Part shown: in pieces, positions 25,584 to 34,169 of the stretch
Layout of the letters: each line of letters opens with the position of its first letter
How positions within the stretch are numbered: position 1 is the stretch's first letter
Assembly (NCBI RefSeq): GCF_030604785.1
Contig: NZ_JAUVVF010000037.1
Coordinates: forward strand, 1 to 36,475
Direction: 5' to 3'
Source: Paracoccus sp. (in: a-proteobacteria)
GTDB taxonomy: Bacteria; Pseudomonadota; Alphaproteobacteria; Rhodobacterales; Rhodobacteraceae
Length of the DNA: 36,475 bases
Notes under the pieces: model-generated
Database searches by the model: none
Told to the model about the DNA's origin: nothing
The model's input: the letters and a program-made list of their open reading frames with translations, nothing else
Made by a program: the position numbers and the translations under genes

Positions 25584-26213
25584 ATGAGCAAGAACGACCC
25601 GTTCGGTTTCGATATTTCGGCCGCCAAGGACAAGAAGCGCAAGGCCAAGGGTCGGCGCGGGATGTCGGGCGCCTTCGAGACCTCGACCCGGATCTGCGAG
25701 CGCGAGGGCTGCAACGAGCCGGGCCAGTATCGGGCGCCCAAGAACCCGCGCAACCTTGATGACTATTTCTGGTTCTGCAAGGAGCATGTCCGCGAATACA
25801 ACGCGAACTGGAATTACTTTCAGGGCCAGTCCGAAGAGGAATTCCAGCAATTCATCGACAATGCGACCGTCTGGGAACGTCCGACCAAGCCCTTTGGCCG
25901 CGCGGCGCAGGAACAGAAATGGGCGCGCCACGGTGTCAGCGACCCGCTGGAGATCCTGGGCGCGAACGGCACCGCCCCCGAGGCCCGCGCGCAGGCCGCC
26001 GCCCGCAAGCTGCCCCCGACCGAGCGCCGCGCGCTGGACATCCTCGAGGCCAAGGACACCTGGACCCGCGCCGAGATCCGCAAGCAATACAAGTCTCTGG
26101 TCAAGGATCTGCATCCCGACATGAATGGCGGCGACCGGTCTGACGAGGATCGCCTGTCCGAGGTCGTCTGGGCCTGGGACCAGATCAAGGACAGCCGCTA
26201 CATCCGCGACTGA
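25584..26213 (+). CDS. DnaJ-domain protein with a C-terminal J domain
   Basis: 209 residues. The J domain is at the C-terminus, with HPD at 177-179 inside KDLHPDMNGGD. The N-terminal part is basic (KDKKRKAKGRR), then has two CxxxxC-like spots (CEREGCNEPG and FCKEH), suggesting a small metal site, and an aromatic stretch (NANWNYFQG). It should recruit and stimulate an Hsp70 partner, but the client is unknown. The weak aaaggtgcc before the ATG is the only ribosome-binding site. It converges with lnt; the 37-bp gap holds no obvious terminator. Confidence 0.9.
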   Translation: MSKNDPFGFDISAAKDKKRKAKGRRGMSGAFETSTRICEREGCNEPGQYRAPKNPRNLDDYFWFCKEHVREYNANWNYFQGQSEEEFQQFIDNATVWERPTKPFGRAAQEQKWARHGVSDPLEILGANGTAPEARAQAAARKLPPTERRALDILEAKDTWTRAEIRKQYKSLVKDLHPDMNGGDRSDEDRLSEVVWAWDQIKDSRYIRD

Positions 26214-26250
26214 CGGGCGCGGATACGCGCAGCCCCTTCAGAGATTCCCC

Positions 26251-27810
26251 TCAGGCCGTGCGCCGGCGCCGCCAGAACGAGGCGCCAAGCGCCAGCGCGA
26301 TCAGCACCAGCATCGGCGCGTCGCCCCAGGTCAGCCAGCGCGTCGGCGGCAGCGCGCCGGGCAGCGGGGCGTCAATCTTGCCCTCGACGTTCAGGGCAAG
26401 GCTGGCGCGGATCTGGCCGCGCGCATCGATCACCGCGCTGACACCGGTATTGGCGGCCCGGATCATCGGCAGGCCGGTCTCGATGCTGCGGAGCCGCGCC
26501 TGGGCAAGGTGCTGGTATGGTCCCGAGATCGTGCCGAACCAGGCGTCGTTTGTCGCCTGCAGCAGCCAGCCGGGGCGGGTGTCCAGCGCACGCAGATGCT
26601 GGGGAAAGATCGCCTCGTAGCAGATCAGCGGCTGGAAATCGGGCGCGCCGGGGGCGGTCATCGTCATGGGGCCGGGGCCGGGCGAATAGCCGAAGCCCTG
26701 CTGTGCGGCAAAGGCACCGATGCCCAATCGCGCCAGCCGGTCGCCCCAAGGGATGTATTCGCCGAAGGGGACCAAGTGGAACTTGTCGTAGATTTCGCTG
26801 ACCTCGCCGCCCGGCTGGATCGTGGCGAGGCTGTTGTAGAAGCGCGACCCCTCGCGGCGCTGGATGCCCATGATCAGGGGCGCATCCGCGGCCTCGGACA
26901 TGATGGGCAGGACTTCGCCCGCCTGATCCAGCAGGAAGTTCACCGCCGTTTCGGGCCAGATGACCAGATCGCGCGGGCCGGGTTCGGATGACAGGTCCAG
27001 CAGGCGGCGAAAGAAGACGCCGGCCCAGTCCGGGTCCCATTTCAGCGCCTGCGTCGCGTTGGGCTGGACGATGCGCAGCATCGTCGCCTCGTCCGCGGGC
27101 AACGGCTGCGCCAGGCGCGCCTGCCCGCCGGCCCAACTGCCCGCGACCAAAGCCGCCGCCAGCGCCGTGCCGGGAACGAAGCCCGCCAGCCTTGGCCGCG
27201 TCGGGCGCCAGAGGATCGTCGGCAGGCAGGCGACCGCCAGCGTCAGGACCGACAGGCCGAGTGCGCCGAACGTCGCCGCCATCTGCGCCGAGGGCGTGCC
27301 GATCCAGACATGGCCGGTCAGCGCCCAGGGAAAGCCGGTAAGCACCCAGCCGCGCAACCAGTCCGACAGCGCCAGCGCCGCCGCCATGGCCAGCGCGCGG
27401 CGTCGCCAATCGGCGGTCAGCCTTGCGGCCGCCCAGACCGGGATCGCCCAGAACAGCCCGCCGCCAAGCGCCATCAGGATCAGCGCGAAAGGCGCCATCC
27501 AGCCGTGGATCTCGGGCTGCACCAGAAAGGGCTCGACGATCCAGAAGAGGCCAAGCGCGAACCAGCCCATGCCTGCTGCCAGCGCGTGCCAGAAGGCTGC
27601 GGCGGGGCGGGCGCGGGCCAGCCGCCAGAGGATCAGCGCCAGTGCGCCAAGGGTCGCGCCCCAGATGCCGAAGGGCGCCAGCCCAAGCGCGGCGATCGCG
27701 CCAAGGGCCAGATCGGGCAGAAGCTGCCTGAAAGGAGGGCGGCCCCGGCGGTGAAGCCGGGGCGGATGCAGGGCCGTGCGTCGTGCGGGTCGCCTTGTCG
27801 GTCGGACCAT
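26251..27810 (-). CDS. lnt: Apolipoprotein N-acyltransferase
   Basis: 519-residue inner-membrane enzyme that adds the third acyl chain to lipoproteins. About six hydrophobic segments fill residues 33-230, followed by a periplasmic nitrilase-like domain with the Glu-Lys-Cys triad E287 (WPETAV), K343 (DKFHLVPFGEY) and C397 (CYEAIFP). A final hydrophobic helix (about 490-508) is followed by RRRRTA. ATG 27810 overlaps the helicase stop by one base (TGATG); a GTG one codon earlier is possible. The coupling to an RNA helicase gene is unusual, since lnt more often follows ybeZ-ybeY-corC-type genes. Confidence 0.95.
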   Translation of the reverse strand: MVRPTRRPARRTALHPPRLHRRGRPPFRQLLPDLALGAIAALGLAPFGIWGATLGALALILWRLARARPAAAFWHALAAGMGWFALGLFWIVEPFLVQPEIHGWMAPFALILMALGGGLFWAIPVWAAARLTADWRRRALAMAAALALSDWLRGWVLTGFPWALTGHVWIGTPSAQMAATFGALGLSVLTLAVACLPTILWRPTRPRLAGFVPGTALAAALVAGSWAGGQARLAQPLPADEATMLRIVQPNATQALKWDPDWAGVFFRRLLDLSSEPGPRDLVIWPETAVNFLLDQAGEVLPIMSEAADAPLIMGIQRREGSRFYNSLATIQPGGEVSEIYDKFHLVPFGEYIPWGDRLARLGIGAFAAQQGFGYSPGPGPMTMTAPGAPDFQPLICYEAIFPQHLRALDTRPGWLLQATNDAWFGTISGPYQHLAQARLRSIETGLPMIRAANTGVSAVIDARGQIRASLALNVEGKIDAPLPGALPPTRWLTWGDAPMLVLIALALGASFWRRRRTA

Positions 27811-29930
27811 CACGCCTCGGCGTTGCCCGCCTCTGCGGGGGCGCTGTCGGAAGCCGCATCCTCGGCCTTGGCGGCGGGTTTGCGGCGGCTGCGGGTCTTG
27901 GGCGCGGGCTTTTCGGCCTCGGCTTGCGGTTCGGCCTGCGTCTCGGCGGTGTCGGCCTTCTTGCGCGAGCGGCGGGCAGGCGCCTTGGGCTCGGCCGTTT
28001 CGGCAGGCTCGGCCTCGGGCTTGGCCGTGCGGCTTCTCGACGATTTGGGCTTGGCCTCGGCCGCATCAGCATCCGCCGCTTCCGGGGCTTCGGCCTTCTT
28101 GCGGCGGCTGCGGGGCTTGGCGGGGCTGGCCTCCGACGCCTCGGGCTGGACTTCCGGCGCGGCAGGCGCGGGGACGTCAGATTGCGCCTCGACCGGAGCG
28201 TCAGACTGCGCCTCGGCCTCGGGCTGCGCCTCGACCGGGGTTTCGGCCTGCTTTTCCGACGAGGTGCGGCTGCGCGACCGGCTGCGCGAACGGCGCGATG
28301 AGGTCTTTTCCGGGGCCTTTTCGGCGGCCGCTTCGGCGCGGGGCTGCGCGGCCTCGGCGGTTTCGGTCAGCTCGACGGGGGCGTCGGTGCTGTCCTCGGC
28401 GCTGTCCTCGATGGTGGCGCTGGTGCGCAGTTCGACCAGCATGAAGCCGGGCACGTGATCGCCCATGCCGATGATGCGCGGACCGCGATCCTGCCCGCCC
28501 GAACGGGGGCGGCGGTCGTCGCGCCGATCATCACGCCGATCATCGCGGCGGCCTTCGCGCCGGTCGTCGCGGCGCTCCTCGCGCGGCTGAGGTGCGGCGG
28601 CGCGCTCGACCGGGGCCGGAGCCTCGGGCGCGGCCTCGGCGCGCGGTGCGGGTTTCGACGCGGCCTCGGGCGCGGCCTCGTCACGGCGGCCGCCGCTGCG
28701 CCGGCGGCGCGAACGGCTGCCGCCGGCGCGGTCCTCGCGTTCGGCCTCGCGCGGTTCGGGGCGGTCGGACGAGGTGCTGAAGCCCTCGGGCAGGGGGGCG
28801 CGGGGCAGGGTCTTGTTCACGAGGCTCTCGATCGCGGTCAGGTATTTGTCATCCGAGGGGGTGGCGATGCTGATCGCGGTGCCAAGACGCCCGGCGCGGC
28901 CCGTGCGGCCGATGCGGTGGACGTAATCCTCGGCATGGCTGGGCAGGTCGTAGTTGAAGACATGGCTGACCGCCGGGATGTCCAGCCCCCGCGCGGCCAC
29001 GTCCGAGGCGACCAGCAGCCGCAGCTTGCCGTCGCGAAACGATTCCAGCGTGCGGGTCCGCTGGCTCTGGTCCAGATCGCCGTGGATGGGGGCTGCGTCA
29101 TAACCGTGCTTGGCCAGCGACTTGGACAGGATGTCCACGTCGGTCTTGCGGTTGCAGAAGATGATCGCGTTGGTCAGGCCCTCGCCCTCGGCGTCGATCA
29201 GGGCGCGCAGCAGGTCGCGCTTCTGCTTGGCGGCCATGTCGCGGCGGGTGGGGGTCAGTTCGATCAGGCGCTGCGTGATGGTTTCGCTGGTCGTCGCCTG
29301 GCGCGCGACCTCGATCCGTTCGGGCGAGTGCAGGAAAGTGTTGGTGATGCGCTCGATCTCGGGCGCCATCGTGGCGCTGAAGAACAGCGTCTGGCGCGTG
29401 AAGGGGGTCAGCTGGAAGATCCGCTCGATATCGGGGATGAAGCCCATGTCCAGCATCCGGTCGGCCTCGTCCACGACCATGATCTGCACGCCGGTCAGCA
29501 AGAGCTTGCCGCGTTCGAAATGGTCCAGCAGGCGGCCCGGCGTCGCGATCAGCACATCGACGCCGCGGTCGATCAGCTTGTCCTGCTCGCCAAAGGAGAC
29601 GCCGCCGATCAGCAGCGCCTTGGTCAGGCGGGTGTGCTTGGCGTAGACGTCGAAGTTCTCGGCCACCTGCGCGGCCAGTTCGCGCGTGGGGCACAGGACC
29701 AGCGAGCGCGGCATGCGCGCGCGCGCGCGGCCACGGCCCAGAAGCGTGATCATCGGCAGCGTGAAGCTGGCGGTCTTGCCGGTCCCGGTCTGCGCGATCC
29801 CCAGAACGTCACGCCCCTCGAGCGCGGGCGGGATGGCGCCCTGCTGGATCGGGGTCGGCGTCTCGTAGCCTGCCTCGGCGATGGCCTGCAGAACCTTGGG
29901 GTCGAGTTTCAGATCGGAGAACTTGGTCAT
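27810..29930 (-). CDS. DEAD-box RNA helicase with a long low-complexity tail (RhlE-like)
   Basis: 706 residues. The helicase core is about 1-375, with the Q motif (TPIQQ), Walker A AQTGTGKT (46-53), PTRELA, DEAD (154-157), SAT (185-187), ATPGR, VAARGLDIP and HRIGRTGRAG (338-347). The remaining 330 residues are charge-rich and alanine/proline/glutamate-rich. They include an RRDDRRDDRR run, one ordered-looking island (RIIGMGDHVPGFMLVEL), an RSRSRSR block and several basic RSRRK-like clusters separated by acidic stretches. The core unwinds structured RNA; the tail probably binds RNA or partners. It is co-transcribed with lnt. Confidence 0.93.
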   Translation of the reverse strand: MTKFSDLKLDPKVLQAIAEAGYETPTPIQQGAIPPALEGRDVLGIAQTGTGKTASFTLPMITLLGRGRARARMPRSLVLCPTRELAAQVAENFDVYAKHTRLTKALLIGGVSFGEQDKLIDRGVDVLIATPGRLLDHFERGKLLLTGVQIMVVDEADRMLDMGFIPDIERIFQLTPFTRQTLFFSATMAPEIERITNTFLHSPERIEVARQATTSETITQRLIELTPTRRDMAAKQKRDLLRALIDAEGEGLTNAIIFCNRKTDVDILSKSLAKHGYDAAPIHGDLDQSQRTRTLESFRDGKLRLLVASDVAARGLDIPAVSHVFNYDLPSHAEDYVHRIGRTGRAGRLGTAISIATPSDDKYLTAIESLVNKTLPRAPLPEGFSTSSDRPEPREAEREDRAGGSRSRRRRSGGRRDEAAPEAASKPAPRAEAAPEAPAPVERAAAPQPREERRDDRREGRRDDRRDDRRDDRRPRSGGQDRGPRIIGMGDHVPGFMLVELRTSATIEDSAEDSTDAPVELTETAEAAQPRAEAAAEKAPEKTSSRRSRSRSRSRTSSEKQAETPVEAQPEAEAQSDAPVEAQSDVPAPAAPEVQPEASEASPAKPRSRRKKAEAPEAADADAAEAKPKSSRSRTAKPEAEPAETAEPKAPARRSRKKADTAETQAEPQAEAEKPAPKTRSRRKPAAKAEDAASDSAPAEAGNAEA

Positions 29931-30061
29931 TCGGGGCTTTCTCTGCTGTCGCGCGCCTGTGGCGCTGCGTTCCCTGCTGCGCGTCCGAATGACGCCTGGC
30001 AGCGATGATAGGGACGCAAGATCGGACGCCCCGCCTTTGCCCGCCGGATGCGGGTCACGTG

Positions 30062-30090
30062 GCCTTAGACCAAGCGGGGCCTCGCGTCAA
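30062..30090 (-). promoter_or_regulatory. Candidate sigma-70 promoter for the helicase-lnt operon
   Basis: On the minus strand, TTGACG (30085-30090), a 17-base spacer and TAAGGC (30062-30067). The -35 is good and the -10 is weak. A start near 30055 would leave a 5' untranslated region of about 125 bases before the helicase ATG, plausible for an autoregulated RNA helicase. Confidence 0.35.
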
Positions 30091-30130
30091 GAATCGTGCA
30101 TGTTTCGCATGGGGGCGCAATGCCGCAAGG

Positions 30131-30159
30131 TTGACCTTTCGGCCTTGGCGTCGTTTAGG
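30131..30159 (+). promoter_or_regulatory. Candidate sigma-70 promoter for argS
   Basis: TTGACC (30131-30136), a 17-base spacer and TTTAGG (30154-30159), placing the transcription start about 20 bases before the argS ATG. It lies in the largest intergenic gap of the window (29931-30187), which otherwise shows only the divergent promoter candidate. Confidence 0.45.
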
Positions 30160-30187
30160 TGACGGTCGGAACCAGCCGGGGACACCG

Positions 30188-31930
30188 ATGAACCTGTTCA
30201 ACGACATCCGCGCCGTCGTCATCGAGGCGCTGACCAAAATGGCCGAGGCGGGCGAACTGCCCCAGGGGCTGGACCTGTCCAATGTCGCGGTCGAGCCGCC
30301 GCGCGATCCGGCCCATGGCGACATGGCCACCAATGCCGCGATGGTGCTGGCCAAGCCCGCCGGGATGAAGCCGCGCGACATCGCCGACCGGCTGGCCGCG
30401 CGCCTGACCGATCCGCGCATCACCGCGGCCGAGGTCGCGGGGCCGGGCTTTCTGAACCTGCGCCTTGCGCCCGCGATCTGGCACGACGTCGTTCGCGCCG
30501 CGCTGAAATCGGGCGTCGATTTCGGCCGCTCGGATATGGGGGCGGGGTCGCGGGTCAACGTGGAATTCGTCAGCGCCAACCCGACCGGGCCGATGCATGT
30601 GGGCCATGTGCGCGGCGCGGTCTTCGGCGATGCGCTGGCCCGGCTTCTGGCCTTCTCGGGCCATGACGTGACGCGGGAATACTACATCAATGACGGCGGC
30701 GCGCAGGTCGATGTGCTGGCGCGCTCGGCCTATGAGCGTTACCGCGAGGCGAACGGGCTGGAGCCCGAGATCCGCGAGGGGCTCTATCCCGGCGACTACC
30801 TGATCCCGGTCGGCGAAGCGCTCAAGGAGAGATACGGCGACAGCCTGCTGGACCGCCCCGAGGATGAGTGGCTGGCCGAGATCCGCGATTTCGCGACCGA
30901 GCGGATGATGGCGATGATCCGCGAGGATCTGGCCCTGCTGGGCGTGCAGATGGATGTCTATTCCAGCGAAAAGGCGCTTTACGGCACGGGCCGGATCGAG
31001 GCCGCGATCGAGCGGCTGCAATCGCAGGGCCTGATCTATCGCGGCGTGCTTGAGCCCCCCAAGGGCAAGCTGCCCGAGGATTGGGAGGCACGCGAGCAGC
31101 TTCTGTTCAAATCCACCGCCCATGGCGACGACGTCGACCGGCCGATCCAGAAATCGGACGGCGCCTGGACCTACTTCGCGCCCGACATCGCCTATCACTG
31201 GGACAAGATCGACCGCGGCTTCGACCAGCTGATCGACGTCTTCGGCGCCGATCACGGCGGTTACGTCAAGCGGATGAACGCGGCGGTCAAGGCGCTGTCG
31301 AACGGCCGCGTGCCGCTGGACATCAAGCTGGTCCAGCTGGTCAAGCTGTTCAAGAACGGCGAGCCCTTCAAGATGTCCAAGCGGGCCGGCACCTTCGTCA
31401 CCCTGCGCGACGTGGTCGAGGAGGCGGGGGCCGACGTCACGCGCTTCATCATGCTGACGCGCAAGAACGACGCGGCGCTGGATTTCGACTTTGCCAAGGT
31501 GCTGGAACAGTCCAAGGACAACCCGGTCTGGTATGTGCAATACGCCAATGCGCGGGTGAACTCGGTCCTGCGCCGGGCGCGCGAGGCGGGAATCGACGTG
31601 GACGATTCGACCCTGGCCGCCGCCGATCTGACGACTTTGGCCCATCCGGCCGAGCTGGCCTTGGCCGCGAAATTGGCCGAATGGCCGCGTCTGGTCGAAC
31701 ATGCCGCCCGCGCGCACGAGCCGCATCGCGTCGCGTTCTTCCTCTATGAGATCGCGTCCGACCTGCATTCGCTGTGGAATCGCGGCAATGACGAGACGGC
31801 CCTGCGCTTCCTGCAAGAGGGCGACGCGGCAACGACCCAGGGAAAAATCGCACTGGTCCGAGCCGTTGGCGTTGTTATTTCAAGCGGTCTGGGTATTCTT
31901 GGCGTCACCCCGATGGACGAGATGCGCTGA
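30188..31930 (+). CDS. argS: Arginyl-tRNA synthetase
   Basis: 580-residue class I synthetase. An N-terminal Arg-tRNA-synth-N domain occupies about 5-90, the HIGH motif reads HVGH (137-140, in [13 protein letters not shown]), the KMSK loop is intact (395-398, [10 protein letters not shown]), and a C-terminal DALR anticodon-binding domain covers about 455-580. The frame is open from 30005, but ATG 30188 matches the family N-terminus. The ribosome-binding site (ccggggac) is moderate. It heads the argS-SPOR-nagZ-scpA-scpB run. Confidence 0.96.
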   Translation: MNLFNDIRAVVIEALTKMAEAGELPQGLDLSNVAVEPPRDPAHGDMATNAAMVLAKPAGMKPRDIADRLAARLTDPRITAAEVAGPGFLNLRLAPAIWHDVVRAALKSGVDFGRSDMGAGSRVNVEFVSANPTGPMHVGHVRGAVFGDALARLLAFSGHDVTREYYINDGGAQVDVLARSAYERYREANGLEPEIREGLYPGDYLIPVGEALKERYGDSLLDRPEDEWLAEIRDFATERMMAMIREDLALLGVQMDVYSSEKALYGTGRIEAAIERLQSQGLIYRGVLEPPKGKLPEDWEAREQLLFKSTAHGDDVDRPIQKSDGAWTYFAPDIAYHWDKIDRGFDQLIDVFGADHGGYVKRMNAAVKALSNGRVPLDIKLVQLVKLFKNGEPFKMSKRAGTFVTLRDVVEEAGADVTRFIMLTRKNDAALDFDFAKVLEQSKDNPVWYVQYANARVNSVLRRAREAGIDVDDSTLAAADLTTLAHPAELALAAKLAEWPRLVEHAARAHEPHRVAFFLYEIASDLHSLWNRGNDETALRFLQEGDAATTQGKIALVRAVGVVISSGLGILGVTPMDEMR

Positions 31931-31996
31931 CCAACAGCCACGGCCCGGGGTGCGAGCAGGCAGAGTGAACCCGGATCAACCGGCGGGCAGGCAGAT

Positions 31997-33127
31997 ATGG
32001 CAGTGATGGATTTCCGCGAAGGCGGCTATGTTTTCTCGCGTCACAAGGTGAAGCGGGAATTCGCATATGATCAGGCCGCTCCGGGCCAGCGTCCGGGGCA
32101 TCAACCGGGCCAGGACGGGGGGCTGCCTCAGGGCGACGGCCTGCCCGCGCGCCTGGCCCGCGTCACGCATTACATGGGCGCGGTGGCCTCGGTCGGGCTG
32201 ATGGTCGGGCTGATGGCCTGGGGCTGGCAGCTCGTGTCGCGCGACGTGTCGGGCGTGCCGATCATCCGCGCCATCGAGGGCGAGGCCCGCACCGCCCCCG
32301 AGGAGCCGGGCGGCCGCCTGACGCCCCATACCGGCCTGGCCGTCAACAGCGTTGCCGGAGGCGAGACGCCCGCCCCGACCCAGCAGGTCGCCATCGCGCC
32401 CTCGCCGGTCGATCTGGCGCCCGATGATCTGCCGATGGGCGCGCTTGGCGCGACTGCACGCGAGCCCTCGCACCAGACCGAAACGCCGCTGACCTTCTCG
32501 GGCGAGCCGATCATGCCGCTGTCGGATGCCGAGGCCCGCGCCCTGGCCGAGGCCGAGGCCGCCGCCGCCGCCGAACGCGCGCTGGCCGATCAGGCCGTGG
32601 CCGATGCGCCGATCCTTGATGCGCCCGCCAGCGAGGGCCCCGTCACCGGCGTCGTCACCGACGAGACCGGCGCCCCGGCGCAGGCGACCGCCATCACCGA
32701 GGCGCTGGCCATGGCCCAGGCCGAGGCCAATCCCGCCATCCTCGTGGCCAGCGCCCGCCCGGCGCCGCGCCCCCGCGTGACGCGCGTGGCCGCATCGGCG
32801 CCCGCCGCCGCCCCGGCCGCCGCGCCCGCGCCCTCACTGGCGCAGGCCCAGCCCGCCCCCGTTCAGGCGGCCAGCAGCGCCAGCGGCCCGGTCGTCCAGG
32901 TCGGCGCCTTTGACAGCAACGCCATCGCCCAGGGCGAATGGTCGCGTCTGGCCGGCCGTCACGGATCGCTGTTCTCGGGCAAATCGCCGGTGATCCAGCA
33001 GCATCAGGCCAATGGCCGCACCTTCTGGCGGCTGCGCGTCGCAGGCTTCGGCGGTATCAGCGAGGCGCGGCAGTTCTGCTCTGCCCTGCAATCGGCTGGC
33101 ACCGATTGCCTTGCCATCGGCCAGTAA
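31997..33127 (+). CDS. SPOR-domain inner-membrane protein
   Basis: 376 residues: a short cytoplasmic N-terminus, one transmembrane helix (about 60-80, GAVASVGLMVGLMAWGWQLV), a long alanine/proline/glutamate-rich periplasmic linker (about 95-295) and a C-terminal SPOR domain (about 297-376) starting VVQVGAFDS and ending in a FCSALQSAGTDCLAIG segment with two cysteines. SPOR domains bind glycan strands stripped of peptides at the division site, so a septal role is likely. It ends one base before the GTG start of nagZ. Confidence 0.9.
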   Translation: MAVMDFREGGYVFSRHKVKREFAYDQAAPGQRPGHQPGQDGGLPQGDGLPARLARVTHYMGAVASVGLMVGLMAWGWQLVSRDVSGVPIIRAIEGEARTAPEEPGGRLTPHTGLAVNSVAGGETPAPTQQVAIAPSPVDLAPDDLPMGALGATAREPSHQTETPLTFSGEPIMPLSDAEARALAEAEAAAAAERALADQAVADAPILDAPASEGPVTGVVTDETGAPAQATAITEALAMAQAEANPAILVASARPAPRPRVTRVAASAPAAAPAAAPAPSLAQAQPAPVQAASSASGPVVQVGAFDSNAIAQGEWSRLAGRHGSLFSGKSPVIQQHQANGRTFWRLRVAGFGGISEARQFCSALQSAGTDCLAIGQ

Positions 33128-33128
33128 C

Positions 33129-34118
33129 GTGGCCCATAACGCGACCATTCTGGGCGGCATCGCCGGCACGGTGCTGTCGCCCGACGAGGCGGCCTTTTTC
33201 CGCGAGGCCGATCCCTGGGGGTTCATCCTCTTTGCCCGCAATGTCGAAACGCCCGAGCAATTGCGCCGGCTGACCGGTGATCTGCGCGACTCGGTGGGCC
33301 GCGATTGCGTGATCACCATCGATCAGGAGGGCGGGCGCGTCCAGCGGATGCGGGCTCCGCACTGGACCGAATGGCCTGCGCCCCTGTCGCAGGCCGCGGC
33401 GGGGCCGCGCGCGATGTGGCTGCGCTATCACCTGATCGGCCAGGAACTTCGCGCGGTTGGCATCGATTCGAATTGCGCGCCCACGCTGGACGTGGCGCAA
33501 GAGGGCACCCATCCCTTTCTACGCGACCGCTGCCTTGGCTCTGATCCCGCGCGGATCGCGGAACTGGGCCGTGCGGCGGCGGACGGGTTGCTGGCGGCAG
33601 GCGTCTTGCCCGTGATGAAGCACATGCCCGGCCATGGCGGCGCGCAGATCGACAGCCATCATGGCCTGCCCGAGGTCGCGGGGGATCTGGATGCGCTGGA
33701 CGCGCTTGATTTCGCGCCCTTCCGCGCGCTGGCGGACCTGCCGATGGGCATGACCGCCCATATCCGCTTTGCCGCGCTGGATTCCGCACCCGCCACCCAA
33801 TCGGCGCGCGTGATCGGGCTGATCCGCGACCGGATCGGGTTCGACGGCCTGCTGATGACCGACGACATCACGATGAACGCTCTGCCGGGGACGCATGCCG
33901 AACGCGCCGCGGCCTCGATCGCCGCGGGCTGCGATCTGGTGCTGCATTGCAACGGAGACATCGCGCAGATGGCGCCCGTCGTCGCCGCAGCAGGCGCGAT
34001 GAGCACTGACGCGATCCGCCGCGCCGATGCCGCCCTGGCCCTGCGCCGCGCGCCCGAACCTCAGGATCTGTCCGCCCTTCATGCCGAATGGCGCGCGCTG
34101 AGCCAGGCGGTGGCTTGA
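33129..34118 (+). CDS. nagZ: Beta-N-acetylhexosaminidase
   Basis: 329-residue GH3 enzyme of the cytoplasm that removes GlcNAc from GlcNAc-1,6-anhydroMurNAc peptides in cell-wall recycling. Visible are DQEGGRVQR (65-73), KHMPGHG (164-170), the mobile D175-S-H177 catalytic pair (DSHHGLP) and the nucleophile region TDDITM (244-249). No ATG fits: the GTG one base after the SPOR-gene stop is the natural start, has no clear Shine-Dalgarno and probably relies on translational coupling. Its product feeds the MurNAc/GlcNAc route encoded at 4680-9516. Confidence 0.94.
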   Translation: MAHNATILGGIAGTVLSPDEAAFFREADPWGFILFARNVETPEQLRRLTGDLRDSVGRDCVITIDQEGGRVQRMRAPHWTEWPAPLSQAAAGPRAMWLRYHLIGQELRAVGIDSNCAPTLDVAQEGTHPFLRDRCLGSDPARIAELGRAAADGLLAAGVLPVMKHMPGHGGAQIDSHHGLPEVAGDLDALDALDFAPFRALADLPMGMTAHIRFAALDSAPATQSARVIGLIRDRIGFDGLLMTDDITMNALPGTHAERAAASIAAGCDLVLHCNGDIAQMAPVVAAAGAMSTDAIRRADAALALRRAPEPQDLSALHAEWRALSQAVA

Positions 34119-34169
34119 CAGCGCGGCACCAAGGCCGGACGCTTGGCGCCCGCGATCCCGAAGGACCAG

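Noticed and set aside
27310..28458. Plus-strand open frames opposite lnt and the helicase tail, including a Gly/Leu/Arg-rich 172-codon frame
   Set aside because: They mirror the low-complexity Glu/Ala/Lys/Arg codons of the helicase tail. No start signal or family resemblance.
28455..30008. 517-codon plus-strand open frame opposite the helicase core
   Set aside because: Antisense to conserved helicase motifs; the real plus-strand gene (argS) starts downstream in a separate context.
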